Source: Paraburkholderia tropica
GTDB taxonomy: Bacteria; Pseudomonadota; Gammaproteobacteria; Burkholderiales; Burkholderiaceae
Direction of reading: 5' to 3'
Length of the DNA: 64,000 nt
NCBI RefSeq assembly: GCF_914484835.1
Contig: NZ_CAJZAR010000037.1
Location: forward strand, 248,001-312,000
Shown here: in pieces, positions 53,092-61,783 of the stretch
Layout of the letters: every line of letters starts with the position of its first letter
Numbering within the stretch: the first letter of the stretch is position 1
The notes under the pieces: generated by a model
Database searches by the model: none
What the model was told of the DNA's origin: nothing
Seen by the model: only the letters and a program-made list of their open reading frames with translations
Position numbers and translations under genes: made by a program

Positions 53092-53119
53092 CACCACGCA
53101 CCACGCACCACGCACCACG
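53092..53119 (+). repeat. 7-bp tandem repeat
   Basis: Four perfect copies of CACCACG sit between the convergent deoxyribosyltransferase and S10 peptidase genes. Confidence 0.8.
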
Positions 53120-53122
53120 CGC

Positions 53123-54784
53123 TCAGTGATGCAGCGCGCTCATCGTGCTCATGCGCTGCAACGCGCGAATGCGCGCCACGGCCGGACGGTTGGCCACCGC
53201 GCTATCGTAGAGCTTCGCGAGATCGGCCTTGAGCGCCGTGCGCGACGCGCCGTCGAGATACACCATATGCCCCGACGGATAGAAGCGCGCGCTGAGGTTG
53301 TCGCGCACTTTCTGATCGACGAGCGGCATCTTCTGCAAGTCGATCACGGTCTGATAGAACGGCGTGACGAAGTCGTAATAACCGTTCGCCGACAGCACGC
53401 GTAAATCGGGATTCAAGGCCATCACCGCGGCCAGATCGCCCGCCGTGTAGAGCACGATATTGCCCTGCGCATCGACGCCCTTCTGCGCGCCGGTCGGATC
53501 GATATGGCCGAAGTCCCAGTTCTTGAACGCCTGGTCGTTGAGGTCCGTGAACGACGAGTTGGTGCGGAACTTGAGCGTCTCGTTCAGATAGCTGTTCCAC
53601 ATCGCCGTATAGACGCCGCTCACCGCCGTCATGGTCGGATCGTTGCCGCCCGCGTTCGGATCGACGTTGCCCGCGATGCCCGTGTCGATGGCCGTCACGC
53701 GTCCGTCGTAGGAACCGAGCGCCACGCCCTTGTCCTTGAGCAGCGTAGTCAGAAACAGCGAATTGCCGCGGCTGTCGTAAGCAGCGATGTCGAGATTCCA
53801 CGACTGCAGCGTTTGCGTGTCGATGCCCGTGTATTGCGAGAGTTTCTTCAGCGTCGCCGGAATCGACGGGTCTTTCGGATCGGGAAATTTCGCGAGCGCC
53901 TCGCGGTAATCGGTGCGCGCGAATTGCGCGACCTGCGCGACGAAACTCTGTAGATCCTTGGGCGCGGGTTTCACGCCGAGACGCTGATGAAACCACGCAT
54001 CGGCGGCCACGGTCGGCAACGCGCCGATCGGATTGCCGCTCTGCGTGTAATCGAGTATCGACGATTGCAGCGTGATGCCGTTCAGGTCCACGCCGTCCTC
54101 GTGCAGCCGGTACGCGAGCACGCAGCTGCGCGCGGTGCCATACGACTCGCCGAACAGAAACTTCGGCGAATTCCAGCGATCGTTCGCGCTCAGATAGCGC
54201 TTGATGAACTGCTTGAGCGAGTCCGCGTCCTGATCGACGCCCCAGAAGTCGCGGTTGTGATGCGGCGCGATGGCCGCCGAATAGCCCGTGCCCACCGGAT
54301 TGACGAAGATGAGATCGCTCTTGTCGAGCAGGCTGTCGGGGTTGTCTTCGAGCGCATAGGGCGCGGGCGGCGTGAAGCCCGGCATCGACGTCTTGATGCG
54401 CCGCGGCGCGAACGAGCCGAGCAGCACGAACACCGACGACGAACCCGGCCCGCCGTTATAGAAGAACGTGACCGGCCGGTCCTGCGCCTGCACGCCGTCC
54501 TTCGTGAACGCCACGTAGAAAATCTTCGCGTTGGGCTGCGAACTGCTCGGATCGACGGTGACGAGGTGGCCCGCCGTCGCGGTGTAGGCGATCACCTCCT
54601 TGCCGATCTGGATCGCGTGATGCGTGATCGCGGCGTTCTCGGTCATGTCGGTGACGAAGTCGTCGGGACCGTTGCCGTAGGCGGTGGGATCGAAGCACGG
54701 CTGGTCGGCGGGGCTGCGGTGCTTGCCGTTGCCGCTCGACGGACCGGCCTGGCCGCCGTTGCTGGACTGAGCCTCTTCGTTCAT
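53123..54784 (-). CDS. Serine carboxypeptidase-like protein (peptidase S10)
   Basis: 553 residues from the ATG at 54784 with AAGGAG upstream; the frame is open a further 77 codons but lacks homology. S10 landmarks: FFYNGGPGSSSVFVLLGSF (oxyanion hole), FVNPVGTGYSAA, catalytic S214 in FLFGESYGTARS, an Asp in LSANGYYDFVTPF and His at about 506 in YPSGHMVYLDG. The N-terminus is Ser/Gly/Asn-rich with no signal peptide. S10 enzymes remove C-terminal residues at acid pH and are uncommon in bacteria outside this type. It is followed upstream by an S53 peptidase on the same strand. Confidence 0.9.
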   Translation of the reverse strand: MNEEAQSSNGGQAGPSSGNGKHRSPADQPCFDPTAYGNGPDDFVTDMTENAAITHHAIQIGKEVIAYTATAGHLVTVDPSSSQPNAKIFYVAFTKDGVQAQDRPVTFFYNGGPGSSSVFVLLGSFAPRRIKTSMPGFTPPAPYALEDNPDSLLDKSDLIFVNPVGTGYSAAIAPHHNRDFWGVDQDADSLKQFIKRYLSANDRWNSPKFLFGESYGTARSCVLAYRLHEDGVDLNGITLQSSILDYTQSGNPIGALPTVAADAWFHQRLGVKPAPKDLQSFVAQVAQFARTDYREALAKFPDPKDPSIPATLKKLSQYTGIDTQTLQSWNLDIAAYDSRGNSLFLTTLLKDKGVALGSYDGRVTAIDTGIAGNVDPNAGGNDPTMTAVSGVYTAMWNSYLNETLKFRTNSSFTDLNDQAFKNWDFGHIDPTGAQKGVDAQGNIVLYTAGDLAAVMALNPDLRVLSANGYYDFVTPFYQTVIDLQKMPLVDQKVRDNLSARFYPSGHMVYLDGASRTALKADLAKLYDSAVANRPAVARIRALQRMSTMSALHH

Positions 54785-54915
54785 GTCGTCTCCTTGCTCG
54801 TGGTACGCCGGGGGGCGTTCAGCGCCGCGCCTGGCGGCAGGCGTCGGCGGGCTGCAACGTGACGCACCGCGCGCCCTGCGCGCCGGGTCACAACCCACGG
54901 CGCGGATGACACGCG

Positions 54916-54931
54916 GTTTCGCTTCGGAAAC
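54916..54931. repeat. REP-like motif copy
   Basis: GTTTCGCTTCGGAAAC, identical over 15 bases to the right arm of the element at 36.2 kb. It lies upstream of the S10 gene. Confidence 0.5.
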
Positions 54932-55021
54932 CAGGAAAACTTTTGTGCGCGCCGGCATCGAGCCGGGTGAAACGAGTCGATGAGCCGATGTGAGTCGATG
55001 CAGGCGCGCCGGCACTCGATG

Positions 55022-56641
55022 CTACGCCGAGCCGAGCGCCGCTGCCACTTTGCTGCCCACCGGCGTGCCGAGCCCCGTGCAGGCGTCCCAGCCCGGCCCG
55101 GCGGTGTAGTCGCCGTTGCTGCCGCTCGTGATGTCGTTGAACGCGCCCGGCTGCGCGTAGAGCTTCGCGTTGACGAAGCCCGCCGCCTTGCCGTTCGCCG
55201 CGTTGATGCGCGCGATCAGCGCGGCCCACAGCGGCGCGACCGCGCTGGTGCCGCCCACCACGGTGTCCGCGCCGCCGATGTGCACCGCATAGCCGCTGGC
55301 CGGATCGGCGTCGGCGGCCACGTCGGGCACGCCGCGCCGCACCAGCGCGCCCGCCCCGCCGCTGCTGCGCACGAGCCGCAAGCCCTTCTGCCACGCGGGC
55401 AGCGCGAAGGTGGCGCTGACGCCGCCGCCCGTCGCGCCGTCGCCCTGCGCGGCGGCGTTGCCCCAGACGGTTTCGCGCGTGATCTGCGCGTTCGCGGCCG
55501 TCACGTGCGTGCCGCCGCAGCCGAGCGCGTAGGGGCTCGACGCCGGGAAGTCGACGTGATCGGCGCCATCGCTCAGGCCGTCGGACGAGCCGCTGTCACC
55601 CGACGCCGCGCACACCGTCACGCCGAGCGCGACGGCCGTTTGCAGCGCGTCGTTGAGCGCGCCGAGCGTCTGCTGCGACCACGCCGATTCGGGCGCGCCC
55701 CAGCTGATCGAAATGACCGAGGGCTTGCGCTGGCTGTCGTGCAGCGCGGCGCTCACCGCATCGACGAAACCGGCTTCGCTGTTGGGCGCGAAGTAGACCG
55801 CGATCAGCGCGGCCGGCGCGAGCGCGCCCGCGATTTCGACGTCGAGCGTCACTTCGCCGTCGGGGCCGTTGGGGTCGCCGGTGGGCGCGTTCTTCGCCTG
55901 ATCGACGGACACCGCTTCGACCTTCGGCATGGCCACGCCGAGCGCGCTGAAATAGGCCTTGAGGTCGGACGCCGCATAACCGCCGCCCATCTCGATCAGC
56001 GCGATGCACTGGCCCTTGCCGTCGCCGGGCGGGAAGTCGTAGAGCGTCGCGAGTTCGAGCGGCGTGAACGAACGATTCACCACGCGCGCGGGACGGATGG
56101 GCGCGTGGATCGGACTGTCGCCGGACGTGCTCTGGGTCGATTCGATGCGAAAGTGCGGCCGCACCTTCGCGCGATTGTCGAGGCCGACCACGGCGGTGAC
56201 GATCTCGTGCATGTCGTCGGGCAGATGGACCGGGCCGTTGGGCTGGCGAAAGTGCTGCTTGAGCGTGCCGACCTGATGCTCGAAGCGCTGAAGATCGACG
56301 CCGAATGCCGCGTTGTACTGCTGCACGGTGCCCGAGAGCACCACGCGCCGCGCGCCGGAATCGGCGCTCACGACACTGAGGCCGTGCGCCTTCGCGAAGG
56401 TCTCGACGCGCTGGATATCGGCCTGTGCCGCGCCGAAGCGCTTCTCGTAGTCCGCGCGCGAAACGGGCTGCGCGCCCGCCGCGCCCGAGGCGATCTTGTC
56501 GACGAGTTCGTTGAACGCGGCCTGCGCCTGACGCCGCAGGATGAGGACGATGTCGAAATGCTCCGCGGGATCGCAGGCGCCGACGCACTGCGCGCCGGTC
56601 GGCGCCGGATGATCGCTGCCTGCCACGGGATGACGGGTCAT
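55022..56641 (-). CDS. Sedolisin-type acid serine peptidase (S53, pro-kumamolisin)
   Basis: 539 residues, SD AGGAGAG. The N-terminal 180 residues are the pro-domain (ILRRQAQAAFNELVDKIASG, GLSVVSADSGARRVVLSGT). The catalytic domain has E263 and D267 (GEVTLDVEIAGA), D349 (ASGDSGSSDG) and nucleophile S466 in VVGGTSAVAPLWAA. The Ca2+ site NDITSGSNGDYTAGPGWD is at the end. No classical signal peptide is visible. Such enzymes self-activate and cut proteins at acid pH. Same strand as the S10 peptidase, 237 bp apart. Confidence 0.93.
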   Translation of the reverse strand: MTRHPVAGSDHPAPTGAQCVGACDPAEHFDIVLILRRQAQAAFNELVDKIASGAAGAQPVSRADYEKRFGAAQADIQRVETFAKAHGLSVVSADSGARRVVLSGTVQQYNAAFGVDLQRFEHQVGTLKQHFRQPNGPVHLPDDMHEIVTAVVGLDNRAKVRPHFRIESTQSTSGDSPIHAPIRPARVVNRSFTPLELATLYDFPPGDGKGQCIALIEMGGGYAASDLKAYFSALGVAMPKVEAVSVDQAKNAPTGDPNGPDGEVTLDVEIAGALAPAALIAVYFAPNSEAGFVDAVSAALHDSQRKPSVISISWGAPESAWSQQTLGALNDALQTAVALGVTVCAASGDSGSSDGLSDGADHVDFPASSPYALGCGGTHVTAANAQITRETVWGNAAAQGDGATGGGVSATFALPAWQKGLRLVRSSGGAGALVRRGVPDVAADADPASGYAVHIGGADTVVGGTSAVAPLWAALIARINAANGKAAGFVNAKLYAQPGAFNDITSGSNGDYTAGPGWDACTGLGTPVGSKVAAALGSA

Positions 56642-57083
56642 GAACGGCTCTCCTGTTTTCGTCGTGAATCCGGGTCGTGAATCTGGGTCGTGAATCTGGG
56701 TCGTGAATCTGGGTCGTGAATCTGGGTCGTGAATCCCGGCCGTGCGTCTCTCTCAAATGGAAAAGACCGGCGGCCCGGTGATCGGGTTCCGCACGGCGAC
56801 GCAGCACCGCGCGGCGTCATTCATCGCGCATCAGTCTTGCGTTCATCGCGTGTTAATCGCGTGTTAATCGCGTGTTCAGCGATGCAAAACGCACAGTCAA
56901 AACCGCCCCGCGCGCAACCGGTCGGCGAGCGCATGCGCCATGCCCACACGCCTCATCGCTACTTTGACGCAAGTGCCTTTCATATCCATTCTGTTATACC
57001 CGCAATAAGGGACACAAATATTTCCCATATATTTGGCTCGCGAACATGGCGTCGACACGACTTTGCCCTTCACCGGAGAATTC
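56642..57083. other. Repeat-rich gap between S53 peptidase and BMP protein genes
   Basis: 442 bp between divergent genes. It holds the 13-bp array (56662-56739), then three copies of ATCGCGTGTTA (56845-56877), and an AT-rich stretch near 56985-57035 that probably contains the promoter of the BMP gene. No gene is supported. Confidence 0.5.
56662..56739. repeat. 13-bp tandem repeat, six copies
   Basis: The unit TCGTGAATCTGGG is repeated six times head to tail, the inner four perfect. It begins 21 bp before the S53 peptidase start codon (minus strand), so it lies in the 5' leader. Confidence 0.9.
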
Positions 57084-58184
57084 ATGAAATTACGCCTGTC
57101 CCGCGCGCGCCGCGTCTGCGCACCGCTCCTTGCCGCCCTGTTCACCGCCCTCACGAGCGGCATCGGGCACGCCGCCACCGCGCCGATGGGCGTCGCCTTC
57201 GTCTACCTCGGCAACCCCGGCGACGCAGGCTGGACCTATGCGCACGAACAGGGCGTGAAAGCCGTCGAGGCGCAGTTCGGCGACAAGATCAAGGTGACGC
57301 GCGTCGAGGACGTGCCCGAATCGGCCGACTCCGAACGCGTGTTCCGCGACCTCGCCGCGAAAGGCAACAAGATCATCGTCGGATCGAGCTTTGGCTTCCA
57401 GGACTTCGAACTCAAAGTCGCGAAGGACTATCCCGACACCGTGTTCATGCACGCGACGGGCTACAAGAAAGCGCCGAACTTCGCGACCTACGACGTGCGC
57501 ACGTATCAGAGCGCGTATCTCGCGGGCGTGGTGGCGGGCTACACGACGAAGTCCAACACGCTCGGTTTCGTCGGCTCGGTGCCGGTACCGGAAGTCGTGC
57601 GCAATATCGACGCGTTCACGATGGGCGCGCGTTCGGTGAATCCGAAGGTTCGCACCAAGGTTATCTGGATCAATAGCTGGTTCGATCCGGGCAAGGAAAA
57701 GCAGGCCGCCGAAACGCTGATCGGTCAGGGCGCCGACGTGCTGATCCAGAACACCGATTCCACCGCCACGATGCAGACCGCCGAGCAGAAGAAAGTGCAC
57801 GCATTCGGCTGGGATTCGGACATGAAGAAGTTCGGCCCGAACGCGCAGCTTGGCGCGTGCGTGAGCTACTGGGGCGTGTATTACTCGCACCTGATCCAGC
57901 AGGTGATGTCGGGCACGTGGACCAACGCGCCGGTCTGGTGGGGCCTCAAGGAAAAGGCCATCGATCTCGCCAATATCAACACGCAGGCCGTTTCGCCCAC
58001 CGCGCAAAAGGCGCTGGCCGAGAAGCGCGACGCGATCATCGCGGGCAAGTTCGATCCGTTCGCAGGTCCGATCAAGGATCAGTCGGGCGCGGTTCGCGTG
58101 GCCGCGGGCAAGTCGCTTTCGGACACGGATCTGCTGCGCCTGAACTGGTTCGTCGAAGGCGTCGACGGCACGGTGCCGAAGTAA
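57084..58184 (+). CDS. BMP-family ABC transporter substrate-binding protein
   Basis: 366 residues, SD CGGAGAA. Signal peptide: RLSRARRVCAPLLAALFTALTSG, cleaved near GHAATA. The BMP/Med family pattern is clear: GVAFVYLGNPGDAGWTYAHEQG, IVGSSFGFQD, NFATYDVRTYQSAYLAGVVAGY, LGFVGSVPVPEVVRNIDAF and WINSWFDPGKEKQAAETLI. Relatives bind nucleosides or purines for import. The deaminase gene follows after 72 bp, supporting a purine or pyrimidine ligand. No permease or ATPase genes are seen here. Confidence 0.9.
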   Translation: MKLRLSRARRVCAPLLAALFTALTSGIGHAATAPMGVAFVYLGNPGDAGWTYAHEQGVKAVEAQFGDKIKVTRVEDVPESADSERVFRDLAAKGNKIIVGSSFGFQDFELKVAKDYPDTVFMHATGYKKAPNFATYDVRTYQSAYLAGVVAGYTTKSNTLGFVGSVPVPEVVRNIDAFTMGARSVNPKVRTKVIWINSWFDPGKEKQAAETLIGQGADVLIQNTDSTATMQTAEQKKVHAFGWDSDMKKFGPNAQLGACVSYWGVYYSHLIQQVMSGTWTNAPVWWGLKEKAIDLANINTQAVSPTAQKALAEKRDAIIAGKFDPFAGPIKDQSGAVRVAAGKSLSDTDLLRLNWFVEGVDGTVPK

Positions 58185-58207
58185 TCGCTCGCTCGATCAA
58201 TACAGAA

Positions 58208-58228
58208 AAGGCCTGTAAAACAGGCCTT
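58208..58228 (+). promoter_or_regulatory. Intercistronic hairpin between BMP and deaminase genes
   Basis: A perfect 9-bp stem AAGGCCTGT / ACAGGCCTT with loop AAA and no T-tract, placed like the stabilising hairpins that follow binding-protein genes. Confidence 0.6.
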
Positions 58229-58256
58229 AAATAAAGTCAACAGGAGACAGACGCTC

Positions 58257-58781
58257 ATGACCGCAACACCGGAATCGTCCACCGCGCCGCCCCGCACCGC
58301 GCCGACGCACGAACAGATCGTGCGTCATCTGCGGCGCTCGGCGGCCGTGGGCGAACGGGCCGCGTCGTTCGGACACCATCCGTTCGGCGCGATCCTCGTC
58401 GGCCCCGATCACGAGACCGTGCTGATCGAGCAAGGCAATGTCGATACCGTGAATCACGCGGAATCCGTGCTCGCGCGCATCGCCGCGATGAATTTCAGCG
58501 CCGAGTATCTGTGGGCGTGCACGCTCTACACCTCGGTCGAACCGTGCTGCATGTGCGCGGGCACGGCCTACTGGGCCAATATCGGCCGCGTGGTGTTCGG
58601 CATGACCGAAGCACGTTTGCTCGAAGCGACCGGCAATCACGCCGAGAACCCGACGATGAGCGTCGCGTCGCGCTATGTGTTCGATCACTGCCAGAAGCCC
58701 GTCGATCTGATCGGCCCCGTAGCCGATGTGGAGGACGACGTGATGCGTGTGCAGCGCGCGTTCTGGCAGCCGCGCGCCTGA
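58257..58781 (+). CDS. Zinc-dependent nucleoside/nucleobase deaminase
   Basis: 174 residues, SD AGGAGA. Zinc and catalytic residues are intact: H67-A68-E69 (VNHAESV) and PCCMC with Cys at 97 and 100, flanked by SVEPCCMCAGTAYWANIGRVVFGM. The length and C-terminal extension are closer to guanine or cytidine-type deaminases than to TadA, which is shorter and has a different tail. It follows the BMP gene and is probably in the same operon, so imported base or nucleoside may be deaminated. Confidence 0.88.
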   Translation: MTATPESSTAPPRTAPTHEQIVRHLRRSAAVGERAASFGHHPFGAILVGPDHETVLIEQGNVDTVNHAESVLARIAAMNFSAEYLWACTLYTSVEPCCMCAGTAYWANIGRVVFGMTEARLLEATGNHAENPTMSVASRYVFDHCQKPVDLIGPVADVEDDVMRVQRAFWQPRA

Positions 58782-58787
58782 TTGCGC

Positions 58788-58819
58788 GAAAACGCATGGC
58801 GCGCGTCACGCGCCATGCG
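58788..58819. terminator. Terminator between the deaminase and galU genes
   Basis: A 10-bp perfect stem GCATGGCGCG / CGCGCCATGC (58794-58818) with a 5-nt loop. On the minus strand it is followed by GTTTTC, so it serves galU best. Confidence 0.75.
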
Positions 58820-58839
58820 CTTCCTGTACTAGTGTTGCA

Positions 58840-59730
58840 TTACGCTGCCGCAGCGAGCGCTTGCGGCAAATGGTTCTGCAAATAGGCCTCGAATTCGTCC
58901 TTCACCTCGGGGTGACGCAGCGCGAATTCCACCGTGGCCTTCAGATAACCGAGCTTGCTGCCGCAATCGAAACGCGTGCCCATGTAGCGATAGGCGAGCA
59001 CCTGTTCCTCGGTCAGCAGCGATTGCAGGCCGTCGGTCAGTTGCAGTTCGCCGCCCGCGCCCGGCTTCAGCGCGCGCAGGTGATCGAAGATCGTCGGCAT
59101 CAGCACGTAGCGGCCCACCACGCCGAGATTCGACGGCGCGACTTCCGGCGCGGGCTTTTCGACGATGCCCGACAGCTTGAACACGTCCTCTTCCCACTCG
59201 CGGCCATCGACCACGCCGTATTGCGCGGTGTGCTCGCGCGGAATGGCTTCCACGCCCACCACCGAGCTGTGATAGTGGTTGAAGGTGTTGACGAGCTGCT
59301 TCATGACCGGCGTCGGGCTATACAGCAGGTCGTCGGCGAGAATCACGGCGAACGGGCTGCCGCCCACGAGCTTTTCGGCGCACAGCACCGCGTGGCCCAG
59401 ACCGAGCGCTTCGGCCTGACGCACGTAAAAGCAGTCGACATTGCTGGGTTTGATGCTGCGGACGAGGTCGAGCAGCTTCTGTTTATTGCGGGCTTCGAGT
59501 TCGGCCTCGATCTCGTACGATTTGTCGAAATGATCTTCGATCGCGCGCTTGCTGCGCCCGGTCACGAAAATCATTTCGGTGATTCCCGCAGCGATCGCCT
59601 CTTCCACCGCATATTGAATGAGCGGCTTGTCGACGATCGGCAGCATTTCCTTCGGGCTGGCCTTCGTGGCAGGCAAGAAGCGCGTACCGAGGCCCGCAAC
59701 AGGAAATACCGCTTTGGTAACTTTCAGCAT
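58840..59730 (-). CDS. galU: UTP-glucose-1-phosphate uridylyltransferase
   Basis: 296 residues from the ATG at 59730 ([20 protein letters not shown]), chosen over an ATG at 59739 because GGGA then falls at a normal distance. Family motifs: [81 protein letters not shown] and [19 protein letters not shown]. It makes UDP-glucose in the cytosol for lipopolysaccharide, exopolysaccharide and sugar interconversion. It fits the polysaccharide genes to the right. Confidence 0.95.
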   Translation of the reverse strand: MLKVTKAVFPVAGLGTRFLPATKASPKEMLPIVDKPLIQYAVEEAIAAGITEMIFVTGRSKRAIEDHFDKSYEIEAELEARNKQKLLDLVRSIKPSNVDCFYVRQAEALGLGHAVLCAEKLVGGSPFAVILADDLLYSPTPVMKQLVNTFNHYHSSVVGVEAIPREHTAQYGVVDGREWEEDVFKLSGIVEKPAPEVAPSNLGVVGRYVLMPTIFDHLRALKPGAGGELQLTDGLQSLLTEEQVLAYRYMGTRFDCGSKLGYLKATVEFALRHPEVKDEFEAYLQNHLPQALAAAA

Positions 59731-60095
59731 GATGTCCATTCCCAGTTCGATCGTTTGAGTAACGGTCTCGCAGCAAGGCAAGCCGGCATCCCCGAGTGTT
59801 CTGTTACAGCAACTTTTTTATATTGAAAGGCATCGGCCTCGTCTTTTGCAGAAAAATAAAAAGACAAAAACCGAATAAAATTTGACGCGGCCTCGATGTC
59901 GCCGATTCATCGGCGATACACGGCAGATTCATCGGCGTTGCGCGGAAATTATTACCATGCGATTTGAATAACCGGCATGATTTTCCGGGCGAACTTATCG
60001 GCGCGAACCGATGCGTCCAGGCTGCCGCGCGATGCACGGCACACCGAACGAAATGGTACGAAGGGCACGAAATGGCACAAGCATGCCCGCGCAGT
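59731..60095. other. Upstream region of galU
   Basis: 365 bp, AT-rich between 59805 and 59870. On the minus strand TATAAA near 59817 could be the galU -10. The duplicated GATTCATCGGCG (59906 and 59930 areas) is a short direct repeat of unknown meaning. No gene is supported. Confidence 0.45.
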
Positions 60096-60239
60096 CTACT
60101 CCGCTTCGTCGGCGGGCGGCAATCGCGCCGATTGCGTGCGCGAGCGCCGGATAGGCTCGTTTCGCAGCGCCTCCCGATACGCCGACACCGCGACGAGTAT
60201 CAACAGCACGGCAATGCCGGCCAGCAAATGCAGGTTCAT
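60096..60239 (-). CDS. 47-residue single-helix membrane peptide
   Basis: A short frame, ATG at 60239 and TAG at 60096, with GGAG 6 nt upstream. It starts MNLHLLAGIAVLLILVAVSA, one clear membrane helix, then a basic stretch (YREALRNEPIRRSRTQSAR) and an acidic end (PPADEAE), a topology expected for a small inner-membrane peptide with its tail in the cytosol. No family is recognised. It lies between galU and an acyltransferase. Confidence 0.55.
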   Translation of the reverse strand: MNLHLLAGIAVLLILVAVSAYREALRNEPIRRSRTQSARLPPADEAE

Positions 60240-60476
60240 CGAAATCTCCAGCGACCATAGGCGATCCCCTTCACGCTAGCATCTAAATTCGCGCAAATAA
60301 ATCGCTTTAAGGTTACAAGGTTTTATTTCCCGATTTCGACGCATCCGGCGATTTATTCACCGGCCAATTTCCCTCGACGTCCCAATTGCCAGGAATACTT
60401 TTCGAAAAACTTTTGCATATTTTCGGCGCGCAGGCCGCCTAAGATCGCGAAGTACCCTAGCCTACCTGTGCACACG
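60240..60476. other. Gap between the small peptide and the acyltransferase
   Basis: About 237 bp, AT-rich around 60280-60340 and 60395-60430. The element TATTTT with upstream T-rich sequence near 60400-60425 may hold the acyltransferase promoter. Nothing else is recognised. Confidence 0.4.
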
Positions 60477-61637
60477 ATGAGCGAACCCGCATTCGAAACC
60501 GTTCTGCCGCCCGCATCCGCCGTGCCTGCCGCCGCGCGTCCCGCTGCCAGCGTCGTCTCCAGCGATCATCTGATCGACGCGCTGCGCGGCTTCGCCGCCT
60601 TGCTCGTGGCCTATTTCCACTGCCGCCAGGTCACCTGGATCGGCATGGGCGCGTTCCACCAGACTCACGCGAGCCTCGCGAGCCCCGGCACGATCGCCGC
60701 ATGGCTCACGCTGCCCGTGGCGTGGGGATCGGCGGGCGTGCCGATTTTCTTCGTCATCAGCGGCTACTGCATTCACCGCAGCGGCGCCGCGCGCCTGCTC
60801 GCGAATCCCGGCTTCCAGCTCGATGCGAAACAATTCTGGCTGCGCCGTTTCGTGCGGATCTATCCGGTGCTGCTCGCGGCGCTCGCGCTGACCTTCGTCG
60901 CCGATTCGTTCAGCCTGACGATGACGCCCGTGAGCCACAAGATCCTCGACATCGGCCCGCAGTCCTTCCTCGTCAATCTGCTCTCGCTGCAAGGCGTGGC
61001 AGGCAAGACCTACGGCTCGAACGGCGCGCTCTGGACGCTCTCGCTCGAAGTGCAGTTCTACCTGCTCTATCCGCTGCTGTTCGCCGCGCGCCGCCGCTTT
61101 GGATTCCATGCCGTGCTCGCCGCCGTCGCCGCCATCAACGTGGTGTCGGCGCTCACGCTCGCGCCGCACGACATCGTATTCTTCACGTCCTACTGGTTCT
61201 CGTGGATGCTCGGCGCGTGGATTGCCGAAGCGCGTCTGCGTGGCTCCGAGGGCTTTCGCTTCGCCTGGCCGGCCGCTGCCGTGTTCGCGGTCGCGGGCTG
61301 CGCCGCGTTCCACTTCGGCCAGTACGGCGCGTTCCAGCTCTGGGCCTGCGCGTTCGCCTGCTATCTCGTCAAGGCGCTCTCGCGCCCGGTCGCGAGCGGC
61401 GGCGTGTTCCTGCCGCTGTTCTCGAAGCTCGGCGAATTCAGCTACTCGCTCTATCTGATTCACCTGCCGCTGTTCGTGCTGCTCGGCTCGCTGCTGTTCC
61501 GCTCGGAATTGCAGACGTCGATCTGGGCGTCGTTCGGCTTCACGCTCGCGGTGCTGCCGGTGGCGTGGGTGTTCTATCGACTCTTCGAGCGCCCGGCGCT
61601 CAACGTGGCGGCACGCTTGCGCAAACGCGCGGCTTGA
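60477..61637 (+). CDS. Acyltransferase family 3 (OafA/NodX-like membrane O-acyltransferase)
   Basis: 386 residues from the ATG at 60477 (a GTG at 60468 is possible; neither has a good SD). Family signature: IDALRGFAALLVAYFHCR with the conserved Arg and His, GVPIFFVISGYCIH, FWLRRFVRIYPVLL, and GSNGALWTLSLEVQFYLLYP. About ten membrane segments. It transfers acetyl or other acyl groups to sugars of lipopolysaccharide or exopolysaccharide, or to another surface glycan. It fits with galU and the convergent glycosyltransferase. Confidence 0.9.
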   Translation: MSEPAFETVLPPASAVPAAARPAASVVSSDHLIDALRGFAALLVAYFHCRQVTWIGMGAFHQTHASLASPGTIAAWLTLPVAWGSAGVPIFFVISGYCIHRSGAARLLANPGFQLDAKQFWLRRFVRIYPVLLAALALTFVADSFSLTMTPVSHKILDIGPQSFLVNLLSLQGVAGKTYGSNGALWTLSLEVQFYLLYPLLFAARRRFGFHAVLAAVAAINVVSALTLAPHDIVFFTSYWFSWMLGAWIAEARLRGSEGFRFAWPAAAVFAVAGCAAFHFGQYGAFQLWACAFACYLVKALSRPVASGGVFLPLFSKLGEFSYSLYLIHLPLFVLLGSLLFRSELQTSIWASFGFTLAVLPVAWVFYRLFERPALNVAARLRKRAA

Positions 61638-61696
61638 TCCGGCGATCACGCGGCGCGATGGATCCGCCGCGCGATCTTTTCAGATCGCCACGAAGA

Positions 61697-61726
61697 AAGG
61701 GGCCGCACATGCGGCCCCTTCGTTTT
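61697..61726. terminator. Terminator between the acyltransferase and glycosyltransferase genes
   Basis: A 10-bp stem AAGGGGCCGC / GCGGCCCCTT with loop ACAT, followed by CGTTTT. It ends the acyltransferase transcript and may act from both sides. Confidence 0.8.
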
Positions 61727-61783
61727 GCTGCGTCGGCCTGCGTGGGCCGACGCTTCCTCCCTGAATGTGCTTGCCGTCTCCTT

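Noticed and set aside
53092..53119. Short tandem repeats as a possible CRISPR array.
   Set aside because: Units are contiguous with no spacers; the same holds for all other arrays in the window and no cas genes are present.
59804..60037. A 77-residue minus-strand frame upstream of galU.
   Set aside because: No SD, no domain, and the AT-rich part more likely holds the galU promoter.
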